59,296 bases of DNA from Alloboseaceae bacterium BT-24-1 (GCA_025846845.1 JAOYTL010000027.1:1-59296), one strand, 5' to 3'; shown: positions 42,067-52,120, numbered from the stretch's first letter. The notes: a model not told the origin generated them from the sequence alone. Translations and numbers: made by a program.

Positions 42067-42831
42067 ATGCCGGGCGATCCGCTGTTCTATCTCGTCGGCT
42101 GGAGCACGACCCTGCTCATGGGCATCGGCAAGGGCGCTTTTGGCGGCGGGCTCGCCATCCTCGGCATACCGCTGCTGGCGCTGGTGGTCGATCCCTTGCA
42201 GGCCGCGATCATGGTGGCGCTGCTTGTCGCGGCGATGGACCTCTTTGCCATCGGCAGCTTCGGCGCCTCGACCTGGTCGAAGAAGGATCTCGTCTGGCTG
42301 ATCCCCGGCCTGATCACCGGCATCGCGATCGGCTATGCGGTCTTTCTCATCGTCGATGCGCGCATCGTCACGCTGATCATCGGGCTCGTCACCCTCGCCT
42401 TCACGGGCCACTGGTTCCTGCGTGGACGCGTCGCACCTCCAGGCCAATTGCGGGTCTCGCCGCCATTGGCGCTGCTCGCCGGCACGGCTTCGGGCTTCAC
42501 TACCTTCGTCGCTCATGCCGGCGGGCCACCCGTCGCGATCTACCTGCTGGCGCGCGGGCTCTCCAAGACCGCCTTCGTCGGCACGACCATCGCCTTCTTC
42601 ATGCTCGGCAACCTCCTGAAGCTGCCGCCCTATCTGGCGCTGGGCTTAAAGCAGCCGCAGGCGCTGTGGGCCGCGCTCGCCTTGTTGCCGGCCGCGCCGA
42701 TCGGTGTCTGGATCGGCCGTTGGCTGCACGAGCGGCTCGACCAGAAGCGGCTGTTCTTCGCCTGCTACCTGCTGCTTGCCGTGGCGGCGTTGAAGCTGAC
42801 GGCCGACGCCGCGCTGGCGTTACTGCGATAG
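42067..42831 (+). CDS. Sulfite exporter TauE/SafE family protein
   Basis: The 254-residue membrane protein has about eight helices in two repeated halves. GIGKGAFGGGLAILGIPLLALVVDPLQAA and GTASGFTTFVAHAGGPPVAIYLLARGLSK are the two family motifs (DUF81). Members export sulfite, sulfoacetate or other organosulfur anions; the substrate here is not inferable. It is divergent from the flippase gene with an overlap-free 137-base gap. Confidence 0.9.
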   Translation: MPGDPLFYLVGWSTTLLMGIGKGAFGGGLAILGIPLLALVVDPLQAAIMVALLVAAMDLFAIGSFGASTWSKKDLVWLIPGLITGIAIGYAVFLIVDARIVTLIIGLVTLAFTGHWFLRGRVAPPGQLRVSPPLALLAGTASGFTTFVAHAGGPPVAIYLLARGLSKTAFVGTTIAFFMLGNLLKLPPYLALGLKQPQALWAALALLPAAPIGVWIGRWLHERLDQKRLFFACYLLLAVAALKLTADAALALLR

Positions 42832-42896
42832 CAACATGGCGGGAGCGCGAGCAGCCCATCTTTGCAACGGATCGCATTGGCCCTAAGCGATCCATC

Positions 42897-43397
42897 ATGA
42901 CCGCCCTGCCTATCCTTCGCGACGCCACCGACGCCGATTCGGAATCGCTCGCTGCGTTGATCGCGGCGACCTTCGCCGAATATCCGAACTGCTTCTTCGA
43001 CTGGTCGGAATTCCCGGAGCTGCGCCGCCCAGCCAGCCACTATGCGGAGAAAGGCGGCCGGCACTGGGTCGCGGACGGGCCGGATGGCCGCATTGTCGGC
43101 TCGATCGCCGTCGTGCCGGTGCCCGACCAGAACGCGGTCGAGCTGTTCAAGGTCTATGCCGACCCGAGCCAGCGCGGCAGCGGCCTGGCGCAGGCGCTGT
43201 TTGCGCAGACGCTCGCCTTTGCGCAGACTGGCGGCTATGGCGAGATGATGCTGTGGTCGGATAGCAAGTTCACCCGCGGCCATCGCTTCTACGAGAAGCT
43301 CGGCTTCGTGCGCTGGCCGGGCGAGCGCTATCTCGCCGACATCTCCTCCACCTGGGAATACCATTTCCGCAAGCCGCTCACTGCGGCGCGACCATGA
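42897..43397 (+). CDS. GNAT-family N-acetyltransferase
   Basis: The 166-residue protein has clear GNAT strands: LFKVYADPSQRGSGLAQALFAQTLAFA contains the QRGSG(L)A acetyl-CoA loop, and FTRGHRFYEKLGFVRWPGERYL is the usual C-terminal piece. Substrate unknown. The next gene starts within its stop (ATGA, 4-base overlap), so it is co-translated with the DMT transporter, suggesting acetylation and export of the same metabolite. Confidence 0.88.
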   Translation: MTALPILRDATDADSESLAALIAATFAEYPNCFFDWSEFPELRRPASHYAEKGGRHWVADGPDGRIVGSIAVVPVPDQNAVELFKVYADPSQRGSGLAQALFAQTLAFAQTGGYGEMMLWSDSKFTRGHRFYEKLGFVRWPGERYLADISSTWEYHFRKPLTAARP

Positions 43398-44236
43398 ACG
43401 CCAACACGGCGCTGCGGGCCGCGTTCGGCATCGCACTGCTCACCGCCATGGACGCGGTGATCAAGGCGCAGATGCAGCAGCATCCGTTCCTGCTGGCGCT
43501 GTTCATGCGCTTTGCCATGGGCGGCCTGTGCGCGCTCGTGGTGCTGGCCTTCCTGCGCCCCGCCTTTCCGACGCGCGCCAGCCTGATCGGCAATTCGCTG
43601 CGCGTGCCGGTGGTGATCCTGACCGCCGGAAGCTTCTTCTATTCGGTCTCGGTGCTGCCGCTCGCTGAGGCGCTGACGCTGTCCTTCCTCGCGCCGGTCT
43701 TCGTCGCCCTGCTCGGGGCACTGATCCTGAAGGAGCGGCTCGACGGGCGCATCCTGCAGGCGCTCGGCTTCGGCCTCGCCGGCATGCTGGTGATGGTCTG
43801 GCCGCGCCTGCAGGGCGGCGTCACCGGCGCCGAGCTCGGCGTCGCTGCCGCACTGTTCTCCGCGGTCTCCTATGCCTTCAACCTGATCCTGCTGCGGCGG
43901 ATCGCGGTGAAGGAGCATCCGGCGATCATCGTGTTGTTCCAGAATGCCGGGCCGGCGCTATGCCTGGCCTGGCCGGCCTACTTCGTCTTTCAGCCGATGA
44001 GCGGCGGCGATCTGCTCGCCTATCTCGGCGCCGGCGCGCTCGGCGTCGCCGGGCATCTTTCGCTGACCTCGGCCTTCGCCCGCGCCCCCGCCTCGCGGCT
44101 GGCGCCGATCGAGTATACGGCGCTGATCTGGGCGAGCCTGCTCGGCTGGTCCGTCTTCGGTGAAATACCGCTCTGGACCACCTTTGCCGGCGCAGTGCTG
44201 ATCGTCGCCGGCGCCTTCGCCGTCAGCCGGCGCTGA
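43394..44236 (+). CDS. DMT-family transporter (EamA domains)
   Basis: The 280-residue protein has ten predicted helices in two EamA repeats. The first ends around LAEALTLSFLAPVFVALLGALILKERLDG and the second around LAPIEYTALIWASLLGWSVFGEIPLWTTFAGAVLIVAG, both standard EamA endings. It is a metabolite exporter of the RhaT/YdcZ type. It is translationally coupled to the upstream acetyltransferase. Confidence 0.9.
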   Translation: MNANTALRAAFGIALLTAMDAVIKAQMQQHPFLLALFMRFAMGGLCALVVLAFLRPAFPTRASLIGNSLRVPVVILTAGSFFYSVSVLPLAEALTLSFLAPVFVALLGALILKERLDGRILQALGFGLAGMLVMVWPRLQGGVTGAELGVAAALFSAVSYAFNLILLRRIAVKEHPAIIVLFQNAGPALCLAWPAYFVFQPMSGGDLLAYLGAGALGVAGHLSLTSAFARAPASRLAPIEYTALIWASLLGWSVFGEIPLWTTFAGAVLIVAGAFAVSRR

Positions 44237-44341
44237 CCCGCCGCAAAATCGCCTGCTTGGTCGGACTTCTGCACCGAACGCCTCAAGGGAAGCGCCCCCC
44301 GCTCATGCCCTCCTTCCGCACCAACGGCGATTGATCAGGGC

Positions 44342-45043
44342 ATGCAGCGCCCCGGCCCCGCTGTTCGCGTCCTTCGCGAACCCGGCCTCGCCGTCGCGCT
44401 CTGCCTGCATCTTGCCTTGCTTGGCGCCCTGCTCGCCGTCCGCGCCTTCAGCGGCTTCGTTCCGGAGAGCGAGGCAAGCATCGCGGTCGAGCTGGTCGGA
44501 CCGGAGGCGCTGATGCCGGCCTCACCACCGCCGCCTCCGGTGCAAGTGCCCGCCCCTCCACCGACAACCGGGATCCTGCCACTCCCGCAAGCGGCACCCA
44601 TCACCCCGCCTCCGGACACGCCGGCCGCCCCGCCCGTTCCACCACCGGCCGAGCCGCCGGCGATGATCACCGCCCGGACGCTGCATTCCGAGAGCGTGCT
44701 GGCCAATCCGCGCAGCCGCGGGACGCGCGAGGCGCTGAAGACCCTCGACGCAGCCGAGCGCATCGAGCAGCTCTGCAATCTCGAGGCGATGAGCCAGATC
44801 CATGCCTGGAAGGCAGAGTTCGAACCCGACCGCGTCGTCGCCTTCGCCATGGCCGGCACGAAGGCATCCAGGACCACCCTGGAAGCGGAAGGCGCCGCCT
44901 TCCGCAGCCGCAAGCAGTGGTACGGCTTGCGCTTCCGCTGCGAGATGGCGGCGACTGGCAAGGTCGCCGGCTTCCAGTTCCGCGTCGGCGAGGCGATCCC
45001 GCGCAGCGAATGGGCGGCACATGACCTGCCGCCCGAGCACTAG
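44342..45043 (+). CDS. DUF930 domain protein, membrane-anchored
   Basis: The 233-residue protein has one N-terminal membrane helix (GLAVALCLHLALLGALLAVRAF), a TonB-like proline-rich linker (residues 58-105) and a C-terminal DUF930 domain: ALKTLDAAERIEQLCNLEAMSQIHAW, LEAEGAAFRSRKQWYGLRFRCE. The domain holds two conserved Cys and probably lies in the periplasm. Function unknown; the layout resembles proteins that bridge membrane and wall. Confidence 0.87.
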   Translation: MQRPGPAVRVLREPGLAVALCLHLALLGALLAVRAFSGFVPESEASIAVELVGPEALMPASPPPPPVQVPAPPPTTGILPLPQAAPITPPPDTPAAPPVPPPAEPPAMITARTLHSESVLANPRSRGTREALKTLDAAERIEQLCNLEAMSQIHAWKAEFEPDRVVAFAMAGTKASRTTLEAEGAAFRSRKQWYGLRFRCEMAATGKVAGFQFRVGEAIPRSEWAAHDLPPEH

Positions 45044-45059
45044 CGCTGTCGCAACCGCC

Positions 45060-45437
45060 TCAGGCCGGCCTGCTGCAATAGGCCTCGAGCCGGTAGCCGT
45101 CGGGATCGACGACGAAGGCGGCGTAGTAGTCGGGACCGTAGGATTCCCGCAGGCCCGGCTGGCCGTTGTCGGTGCCGCCAGCGGCCAGCGCCGCCGCGTG
45201 GAAGGCGTCGACGCTCTGGCGCGTCGGCGCCGCGAAGCAGAAATGCAAATTGGAGTCGCGGTCCGGTGGCACCGGCACCGAGACGGCGCCGATCCAGAGG
45301 CCGACGCTCCCCCTGCCATAACCGAGCGAGCCTTCGTCGGCGCTGAGGCAGTCATAGCCGAGCGCACCGAGTGCTCCGTCGTAGAAGCGCTTGGTGCGGG
45401 GAAGCTCACGAACACCGATTGAGACGTGATCGAACAT
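45060..45437 (-). CDS. VOC-family (glyoxalase/dioxygenase fold) protein
   Basis: The 125-residue VOC protein MFDHVSIGVRELPRTKRFYDGALGALGY has the metal-ligand positions His4 and, near the end, Glu in DPDGYRLEAYC. FAAPTRQSVDAFHAAALAAGGTDNG is the usual mid-segment. The substrate is unknown. It is 17 bases downstream of the frameshifted DUF1579-like gene and probably shares its promoter. Confidence 0.88.
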   Translation of the reverse strand: MFDHVSIGVRELPRTKRFYDGALGALGYDCLSADEGSLGYGRGSVGLWIGAVSVPVPPDRDSNLHFCFAAPTRQSVDAFHAAALAAGGTDNGQPGLRESYGPDYYAAFVVDPDGYRLEAYCSRPA

Positions 45438-45454
45438 GATGGCCCTCCTGGTTG

Positions 45455-45954
45455 TCAGATTTTGATGCGCTTCGCCCGGAAATCGGCCTGGACCCGCCAG
45501 CTCGTGCCGCCATCGTGCGACTGGTCGCCGATCCAGTGGAACGAGTCCGGCGTGATCTTCGTGAAGCGCCAGCGGATCGCGGTGCCGTCCTCGAGCTTGC
45601 CGTGCTGGACGATGTCCCTGCCCTCGGCGCGGCCGATCTGATGCGTGTAGTATTGCTTGACCGGGTCGTTCCAGCGGATGTGCCAGGCATCCTGGCCGGG
45701 GTCGTAGATGCGCAGCGTCGTGCCGTGGAAGAAGCCGGGCAGGCTCCAGACATCCTGCACGGCGCGCCCGCCGAGCACCCAGCCGAAGCGGATTCGCCCA
45801 TGGCCTCGTGACGTTGGCCATCGTCAGTATGCATCACCGCCTCCATCGTCCAGGCGCCGACGAACTGGCCGTAGAGGGCGAGCTTCTCCGCATATTCGGG
45901 TGCCGGCCCCTCGGCGATGAGGGCATCGGCCAGCGTCGATGGCGCTGCTGTCAT
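45455..45954 (-). pseudogene. DUF1579-like gene broken by a frameshift
   Basis: The first ~50 codons from the ATG at 45954 (ending DDGQRHEAMG) and the last ~110 codons (RIRFGWVLGGRAVQDVWSLPGFF to FRAKRIKI) are good protein but lie in different frames. The switch is at about 45795-45803; restoring one base between the codons for Ala and the GGGCGA triplets gives one continuous ~167-residue protein with the family's WVLGGRAVQDVW motif. It is either a real 1-base deletion or a sequencing error. It is divergent from the AraC gene and upstream of the VOC gene. Confidence 0.82.
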
Positions 45955-46039
45955 GATCTTGCTCCGCGTGGATCAGGTTGGCGCCAGCTAGACCGGGGAC
46001 CTCGGGCCTCGCTTGGGAAAAACTGCTAAACTCGCCAGC

Positions 46040-46849
46040 ATGACCGCGACCGCACATCTTCTGGCGTCGGGCCCCGGCTGGCGGGTCAGCGACATCGTCT
46101 GCACGGCGGGCCCGAACGACCGTGCCTTCGAGGAAGAGCATCCGCAGCACTGCATCGCCATCGTCTGCAGCGGCTCGTTCCGATACCGCTCGACGCAAGG
46201 CAGCGCCGTGCTGGCGCCGGGCTCGCTGCTGCTCGGCAATCGCGGCGCCTGCTTCGAATGCGGCCATGAGCATGCCGCCGGCGACCGCTGTCTCGCCTTC
46301 CAGTTCGAACCGGCCTATCTCGAAGGCATCATCGCGGCCGTGCCCGGCGCCCGGCGCAGCGATTTCAGGCTGGCACATCTCCCGCCGCTCCCTGCGCTTG
46401 CCGGCCTCGTCGCCGAGGCGGAAGCGGTCGCAGACGATCCCGACAGGCTCGAGGAGACCGCAATGCGCTTCGCCGGCGCCGTGGCAAGCGTGCTTGCGGG
46501 AGCAAGGCCGGCGGCCAGCGCGCCGAGCACCCGCGACCAGCGCCGCATCACGCGGGCGCTGCGCCACATCGAAGGGCATTGCGAAGAGGCGCTCTCAATC
46601 GATGTCTTAGCCCGGCAGGCGGCGATGAGCCCGTATCATTTCCTGCGCACGTTCCGGGCGCTGGTCGGGATGACGCCGCATCAATATGTGCTGCGCACCC
46701 GCCTGCACCGGGCGGCATTGCTGCTGCGCCGGACCGAGCTGCCGGTTGCCGGCATCGCCTTCGATTGCGGCTTCGGCGATCTTTCGACCTTCAACCGGCG
46801 CTTCAAGCGGGTGATGGGCGCGAACCCGGGCGACTATCGCAGAGGCTGA
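46040..46849 (+). CDS. AraC-family transcriptional regulator
   Basis: The 269-residue protein has an N-terminal cupin-like sensor domain (VCSGSFRYRSTQGSAVLAPGSLLLGNRGACFECGHEH) and a C-terminal double helix-turn-helix: LARQAAMSPYHFLRTFRALVGMTPHQYVLRTRLHRAALLL and IAFDCGFGDLSTFNRRFKRVMGANPGDYRR, the second being the AraC signature. The ATG at 46040 gives a normal N-terminus. It is divergent from the broken DUF1579-like gene and probably regulates it and the VOC gene. Confidence 0.93.
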   Translation: MTATAHLLASGPGWRVSDIVCTAGPNDRAFEEEHPQHCIAIVCSGSFRYRSTQGSAVLAPGSLLLGNRGACFECGHEHAAGDRCLAFQFEPAYLEGIIAAVPGARRSDFRLAHLPPLPALAGLVAEAEAVADDPDRLEETAMRFAGAVASVLAGARPAASAPSTRDQRRITRALRHIEGHCEEALSIDVLARQAAMSPYHFLRTFRALVGMTPHQYVLRTRLHRAALLLRRTELPVAGIAFDCGFGDLSTFNRRFKRVMGANPGDYRRG

Positions 46850-46856
46850 GCTGTAC

Positions 46857-47276
46857 TCAGCGCCTTGCCCAGCGGTGATAGGTCAAAGCGAGCGCGATGC
46901 AGTGCGCCAGTGGCTCGGCCAGCGGCTCGCTCCCGGCAGCGAAGATCAGCGCCCGGTTACCTTCGTAGCTGAACTGCGCGGGATAGTGGCGCCTGAACGT
47001 CTCGATCAGGCTCGTCTGGCAATGGACGTAGAGCGCGTAATGCGTCGCCGAACCTTTGAGCGCATCCGCCCGCACGGTCGTGCCTGTCCCCGGCCGCTCG
47101 GGCAGCCAGGCAGGCTCGCCCCATTTCAGCGTCTCCGTCAGCGGCCCGATGTCGGGACTTCCGGCCGCCACATCGAGGATCATCTGGCGCAGGCGCAGCA
47201 TGGGCGACCGAAGCGACTCCGGCAGCGACCGGAATTTTGCCTCGACGGCCTCGTCGGCGAATGGCGCGAATATCAC
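46857..47276 (-). CDS. DUF1801 family protein
   Basis: The 139-residue protein, GTG start at 47276, has the DUF1801 pattern LRLRQMILDVAAGSPDIGPLTETLKWGEPAWLPERP and GTTVRADALKGSATHYALYVHCQTSLIETFRRHYP. This fold is found in small cytosolic proteins of unknown function. It converges on the AraC gene with seven bases between stops. Confidence 0.85.
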   Translation of the reverse strand: MIFAPFADEAVEAKFRSLPESLRSPMLRLRQMILDVAAGSPDIGPLTETLKWGEPAWLPERPGTGTTVRADALKGSATHYALYVHCQTSLIETFRRHYPAQFSYEGNRALIFAAGSEPLAEPLAHCIALALTYHRWARR

Positions 47277-47313
47277 GAACCGCTCCTGTTCAGAGACAGG
47301 TGCGGCCGGCCGT

Positions 47314-47811
47314 TCAGCGCCCCGCTCCCGCCCTCGCGCCGAAGATCATGCAGGTCTCGGTTCCGTGCGCCAACAGCTTGCCCTGCGCGTCGACGAGCTT
47401 GCCCTCGCTCGTCGCAACCGAGCCGCCGCGGTGGATCAGCCTGCCCTCGCAGCGCACCGGGCCGTTGCCGGGCATGACCGGGCGGACATAGTTCAGCTTC
47501 ATCTCCAGCGTGGTGTAGCCTTCGCCGATCCGCAGCGTCGAATGCACGGCGCAGGCCATGGCGGAATCGAGGATCGTCGCCGTCCAGCCGCCATGGATGG
47601 TGCCGAGCGGGTTGAAGAAGCGCGGCGAGGGCTTGCCGACGAAGACCGCCCTGCCCTCCTCGACTTCCGCGATGTCGAAATCCATCGCATCGGCGAAGGG
47701 CGGGCCGGGATGGCGTCCCTCGATCATCCCGCGCAGGAAGGACACGCCGTCCTCCGCGAGCAGAACATCGCGGCTGACGACACCGATCTCACGGGACATG
47801 TCCAACTCCAT
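47314..47811 (-). CDS. PaaI-family hotdog thioesterase
   Basis: The 165-residue hotdog protein has the family core NPLGTIHGGWTATILDSAMACAVHSTL (HGG loop and the Asp in helix 1), then TTLEMKLNYVRPVMPG and VRCEGRLIHRGGSVATSEGKLVD. It would hydrolyse acyl-CoA thioesters, often aromatic ones. The ATG at 47811 lies inside a perfect 17-bp inverted repeat; a second in-frame ATG at 47799 lies just outside it and may be the true start. Confidence 0.88.
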   Translation of the reverse strand: MELDMSREIGVVSRDVLLAEDGVSFLRGMIEGRHPGPPFADAMDFDIAEVEEGRAVFVGKPSPRFFNPLGTIHGGWTATILDSAMACAVHSTLRIGEGYTTLEMKLNYVRPVMPGNGPVRCEGRLIHRGGSVATSEGKLVDAQGKLLAHGTETCMIFGARAGAGR

Positions 47812-47844
47812 CTCTATCGTGTAGATGCACGATAGAGATGGAGT
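47805..47844. promoter_or_regulatory. Perfect 17-bp inverted repeat at the thioesterase start
   Basis: ACTCCATCTCTATCGTG (47805-47821) and CACGATAGAGATGGAGT (47828-47844) are exact reverse complements around TAGATG. The inner ATCGTG...CACGAT resembles MarR-type operators, and a MarR gene ends 30 bases away. In RNA it would form a very stable hairpin covering the first ATG. Confidence 0.85.
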
Positions 47845-47873
47845 CAGATCAAGGTCAAGCGCGCCAGCACGGC

Positions 47874-48329
47874 TCAGCCGACCTGCCGGGCCGCCCGCCT
47901 GATCGCTTTCAGATTGTCGCGTGTCTCGCTCCAGCGCTCCTGGCCGAGCCCGCCTTCGATCCTGTCCTGCGCCGCGCGCCAATAGGGGATCGCCGCCTCG
48001 ATCGCGGCACGGCCCTTCTCGGTAACGGCGTAGGTCAGCGCCCGGCCCTTGCAGTCGACCGGCTCGATCAGCTTCTCGGCGGCGAGCAGCTGCAGGTTGC
48101 GCGTCAGCGAGGTCCGCTCCAGCGCGAAGCGGTCGGCGAGCTCGGTGACCGAGCGCCAGGCACCGGTCGAAAGCGCCGAAAGCAGCACGAACTGGGTGAT
48201 CTTGAGGCCGCTCGGCCGCATCGCCTCGTCATAGGCGCGGGTCACGGCCCGCGCGGTCATCCTGACATGCAGCACGACACAGGAGCGGGCGATGTCGTCG
48301 AGGTGAAGATCGGGCGCTAGCGTCGTCAT
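47874..48329 (-). CDS. MarR-family transcriptional regulator
   Basis: The 151-residue winged-helix protein has the core GLKITQFVLLSALSTGAWRSVTELADRFALERTSLTRNLQLLAAEKLIEP and the wing GRALTYAVTEKGRAAIEAAIPYW. CVVLHVRMTARAVTRAYDEAM forms the dimer helix. It lies directly upstream of the thioesterase gene on the same strand. The perfect inverted repeat between them is a likely binding site. Confidence 0.92.
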   Translation of the reverse strand: MTTLAPDLHLDDIARSCVVLHVRMTARAVTRAYDEAMRPSGLKITQFVLLSALSTGAWRSVTELADRFALERTSLTRNLQLLAAEKLIEPVDCKGRALTYAVTEKGRAAIEAAIPYWRAAQDRIEGGLGQERWSETRDNLKAIRRAARQVG

Positions 48330-48415
48330 CTCGCCACGATAACCGGTTTAACGTGCGGCCGCAGCAAGGCAGATCGGCGGCCGGTTGCCGCGTTCACCTT
48401 TTGCGCGGCGGTTTC

Positions 48416-48444
48416 CTTGACTCCTGCAGGCCTCAGGCCTATCT
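48416..48444 (+). promoter_or_regulatory. groESL promoter, heat-shock sigma-32-like
   Basis: CTTGACT (48416-48422) and CCTATCT (48438-48444) resemble the alphaproteobacterial RpoH consensus CTTGAC and CYTAT. A vegetative reading (TTGACT, 16 bp, CTATCT) is also possible. CIRCE lies 12 bases downstream. Confidence 0.7.
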
Positions 48445-48456
48445 CCGCGACGTCTG

Positions 48457-48483
48457 TTAGCACTCACTTGGTGAGACTGCTAA
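48457..48483. promoter_or_regulatory. CIRCE element (HrcA operator)
   Basis: TTAGCACTC (48457-48465), a 9-base spacer, and GACTGCTAA (48475-48483) match the CIRCE consensus with a single mismatch in the right arm (C for G). HrcA binds this site to repress groESL until heat shock. Confidence 0.95.
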
Positions 48484-48546
48484 CAGACCCCTTTCACGGG
48501 CCAAACTCGAGCCCGTCCAGAATACGACCGAGAGGAAGACAGAACC

Positions 48547-48834
48547 ATGAAGTTCCGTCCGCTGCATGACCGCGTTGTGGTCCGTCGCCTTGATGGCGAA
48601 GAGAAGACCAAGGGTGGCATCATCATCCCTGACACCGCCAAGGAAAAGCCCCAAGAGGGCGAAGTCGTCTCCGTCGGCCCCGGCGCCCGCGACGAGGCCG
48701 GCAAGCTGGTTGCGCTCGATGTCAAGAAGGGCGATCGCGTCCTTTTCGGCAAGTGGAGCGGCACCGAGGTCAAGATCGACGGCCAGGATCTCCTGATCAT
48801 GAAGGAATCCGACATCATGGGCGTCATCGGCTGA
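48547..48834 (+). CDS. groES: Co-chaperonin GroES
   Basis: The 95-residue co-chaperonin starts MKFRPLHDRVVVRRLDGEEKTKGGIIIPDTAKEKPQEG, with the mobile loop at residues 18-33 that docks GroEL. It ends VLFGKWSGTEVKIDGQDLLIMKESDIMGVI. It caps the GroEL ring during folding. A strong AGAGGAAG site precedes it; the CIRCE element controls it, and groEL follows after 42 bases. Confidence 0.98.
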   Translation: MKFRPLHDRVVVRRLDGEEKTKGGIIIPDTAKEKPQEGEVVSVGPGARDEAGKLVALDVKKGDRVLFGKWSGTEVKIDGQDLLIMKESDIMGVIG

Positions 48835-48876
48835 ACAGCCTGACGTTCCTTCAAGCCCTCAATCAGGAGTAGTCTC

Positions 48877-50514
<1,638 letters not shown>

Positions 50515-50542
50515 TCCAGCCCTCAGTCTCGACAAGAATGGA

Positions 50543-50568
50543 AGGCCCGGCGCAAGCCGGGCCTTTTT
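50543..50568 (+). terminator. Intrinsic terminator after groEL
   Basis: AGGCCCGGC (50543-50551) and GCCGGGCCT (50556-50564) form a 9-bp stem with a short loop, followed by a T run. Confidence 0.93.
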
Positions 50569-50661
50569 CCGTTTGCCGGCGCGTCTTGCAAACGACATCG
50601 CTCCGTAAACGCCCTGACTCAGGCGCTGGGCAGAGTTCGGCTTTCTCGCCGGAGTTTCGCC

Positions 50662-51579
50662 ATGCTCACGCGCCGCCTGTTGCTTGCCGGACTCGGTTCG
50701 GTCGCCGCCTCGCCCACCCTTGCCCAGCAGGAGGACTGGCGTCAGAGCATTCGGGAAGTTCGCTTCGGCGTCTCTTCGGCGGAGAACGAGGCGGCGGCGA
50801 TCGCCCGCAACCAGCCGATGGTCGACTATCTGGCCAAGAAGCTCGGCGTCCCGGTAAAGATCTACCGGGTCAGCGACTATGCCGGCTTGGTCGAGGCCAT
50901 GCGCGCCGACCAGCTCGAGTTCTCGCGCTTCGGTCCAGCGGTGTACTCACTCGGCCGGCGCGTGCTCGGCGACAAGCTCCAGCCGCTGTTCCGCGATGTC
51001 GATAACAACGGCCAGGAAGGCTACTATTCGGTCGTGGTCGTGCGCGCCGACAGCCCCTATCGCACGGTCGCCGACCTCAAGGGCAAGAGCTTTGCCTTCG
51101 CCGATCCGAATTCGACCTCCGGCTATGCCTTTCCGGCCTACTTCCTGCGCAAGCAGGGCTTTGATCCGCAGGCGCATTTCAGTGGGACGGTCTTCTCAGG
51201 CGGCCATGACAATTCGGTGCTCGCACTGGTCCGCGGCCAGTTCGACGGCGTCGCGACCTATCAGGTCAACGAGAACTCCGGCGTGGTGCAGCGACTGGCG
51301 CTGCGTGGGATGATCCCGGCCGGCGCGACACGGGTGATCTGGACCTCGCCGCTCATTCCGGCGAGCCCGTTCTCGACACGTGCCAACCTGCCGCAAGGAC
51401 TCAAGGACGCGTTTGTCGCGGCGATGATGGCGATGAAGGACGAGGCGCCTGACGTCTTCAAGGCCTTCACCGACGGGCAGGTGTCGCGCTATGCGCCGGC
51501 CAAGCACGAGGATTATCTCGACGTCATCGCCGTGACCGAGGAGCTGGAGGCGCGTCGCAAGCAGAAGCCGGGCGGTTGA
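50662..51579 (+). CDS. PhnD-like phosphonate/phosphite-type ABC binding protein (orphan)
   Basis: The 305-residue periplasmic protein starts MLTRRLLLAGLGSVAASPTLAQ, a signal peptide cut near residue 21. The PhnD family core is clear: VRFGVSSAENEAAAIARNQPMVDYLAKKLGVPVKIYRVSDYAGLVEAMR, RVADLKGKSFAFADPNSTSGYAFPAYFL and GGHDNSVLALVRGQFDGVATY. No permease or ATPase gene adjoins it, so it either serves a transporter encoded elsewhere or acts as a free binding protein. The ligand is not certain. Confidence 0.88.
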   Translation: MLTRRLLLAGLGSVAASPTLAQQEDWRQSIREVRFGVSSAENEAAAIARNQPMVDYLAKKLGVPVKIYRVSDYAGLVEAMRADQLEFSRFGPAVYSLGRRVLGDKLQPLFRDVDNNGQEGYYSVVVVRADSPYRTVADLKGKSFAFADPNSTSGYAFPAYFLRKQGFDPQAHFSGTVFSGGHDNSVLALVRGQFDGVATYQVNENSGVVQRLALRGMIPAGATRVIWTSPLIPASPFSTRANLPQGLKDAFVAAMMAMKDEAPDVFKAFTDGQVSRYAPAKHEDYLDVIAVTEELEARRKQKPGG

Positions 51580-51707
51580 GCCGAACTTGGCAATTGCGCG
51601 CTTTGCACAAGGAAGAGGCTCCGCAGGCTTGCATCGACTTTGGTTGTAGGCCCTAGATCGCGACGGGTGCGGCATCCTGCCGCGTCCACGCTATCGGGGG
51701 TCCATCC

Positions 51708-52091
51708 ATGAACAACCCTGCTTTGGCCGACGCCGCCAAGCTCGTCGGCCGCATCCTGCTCGCCCTGATGTTCGTCCTCGGCGGCTGGTCCAAGATCAAC
51801 GGCTATGCCGGAACGCAAGCCTATATGGGCTCCGCCGGCGTTCCCGGGATTCTGCTGCCGCTGGTGATCATCGTCGAACTGATCGGCGGCCTGATGATCG
51901 TCGTCGGCTACAAGACCCGCCTCGCTGCGCTCGCGCTGTTCGCTTTCACCATCGCCGCTTCCGTGCTGTTCCACATGAACTGGGCGCAGCCGATGCAGCA
52001 ATTGCTGTTCATGAAGAATCTCGCGGTCGCCGGCGGCTTCCTCGTGCTGTTCACGGCCGGCGCCGGCGCCTATTCGGTCGACAAGGACTGA
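51708..52091 (+). CDS. DoxX family membrane protein
   Basis: The 127-residue protein with four helices has the DoxX pattern GRILLALMFVLGGWSKINGYAGTQAYMGSAGVPGILLPLVIIVELIGGLMIVVGYKTRLAALALFAFTI, read in pieces. Related proteins are quinone-linked oxidoreductase subunits or act in redox and sulfur metabolism; the role here is unknown. It is monocistronic with a strong terminator. Confidence 0.9.
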   Translation: MNNPALADAAKLVGRILLALMFVLGGWSKINGYAGTQAYMGSAGVPGILLPLVIIVELIGGLMIVVGYKTRLAALALFAFTIAASVLFHMNWAQPMQQLLFMKNLAVAGGFLVLFTAGAGAYSVDKD

Positions 52092-52120
52092 AGGCAGATC
52101 ACAAAACGCTGAAAAAGCGC

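Noticed and set aside
40496..42301. 601-codon + strand frame opposite the flippase gene
   Set aside because: Low-complexity Arg/Gln/His composition, and it overlaps two real genes; it is a shadow.
45060..45821. Single 253-codon reverse-strand gene joining the VOC protein to an upstream extension
   Set aside because: The first 128 residues are an off-frame reading of the DUF1579-like gene; the VOC protein starts properly at 45437.
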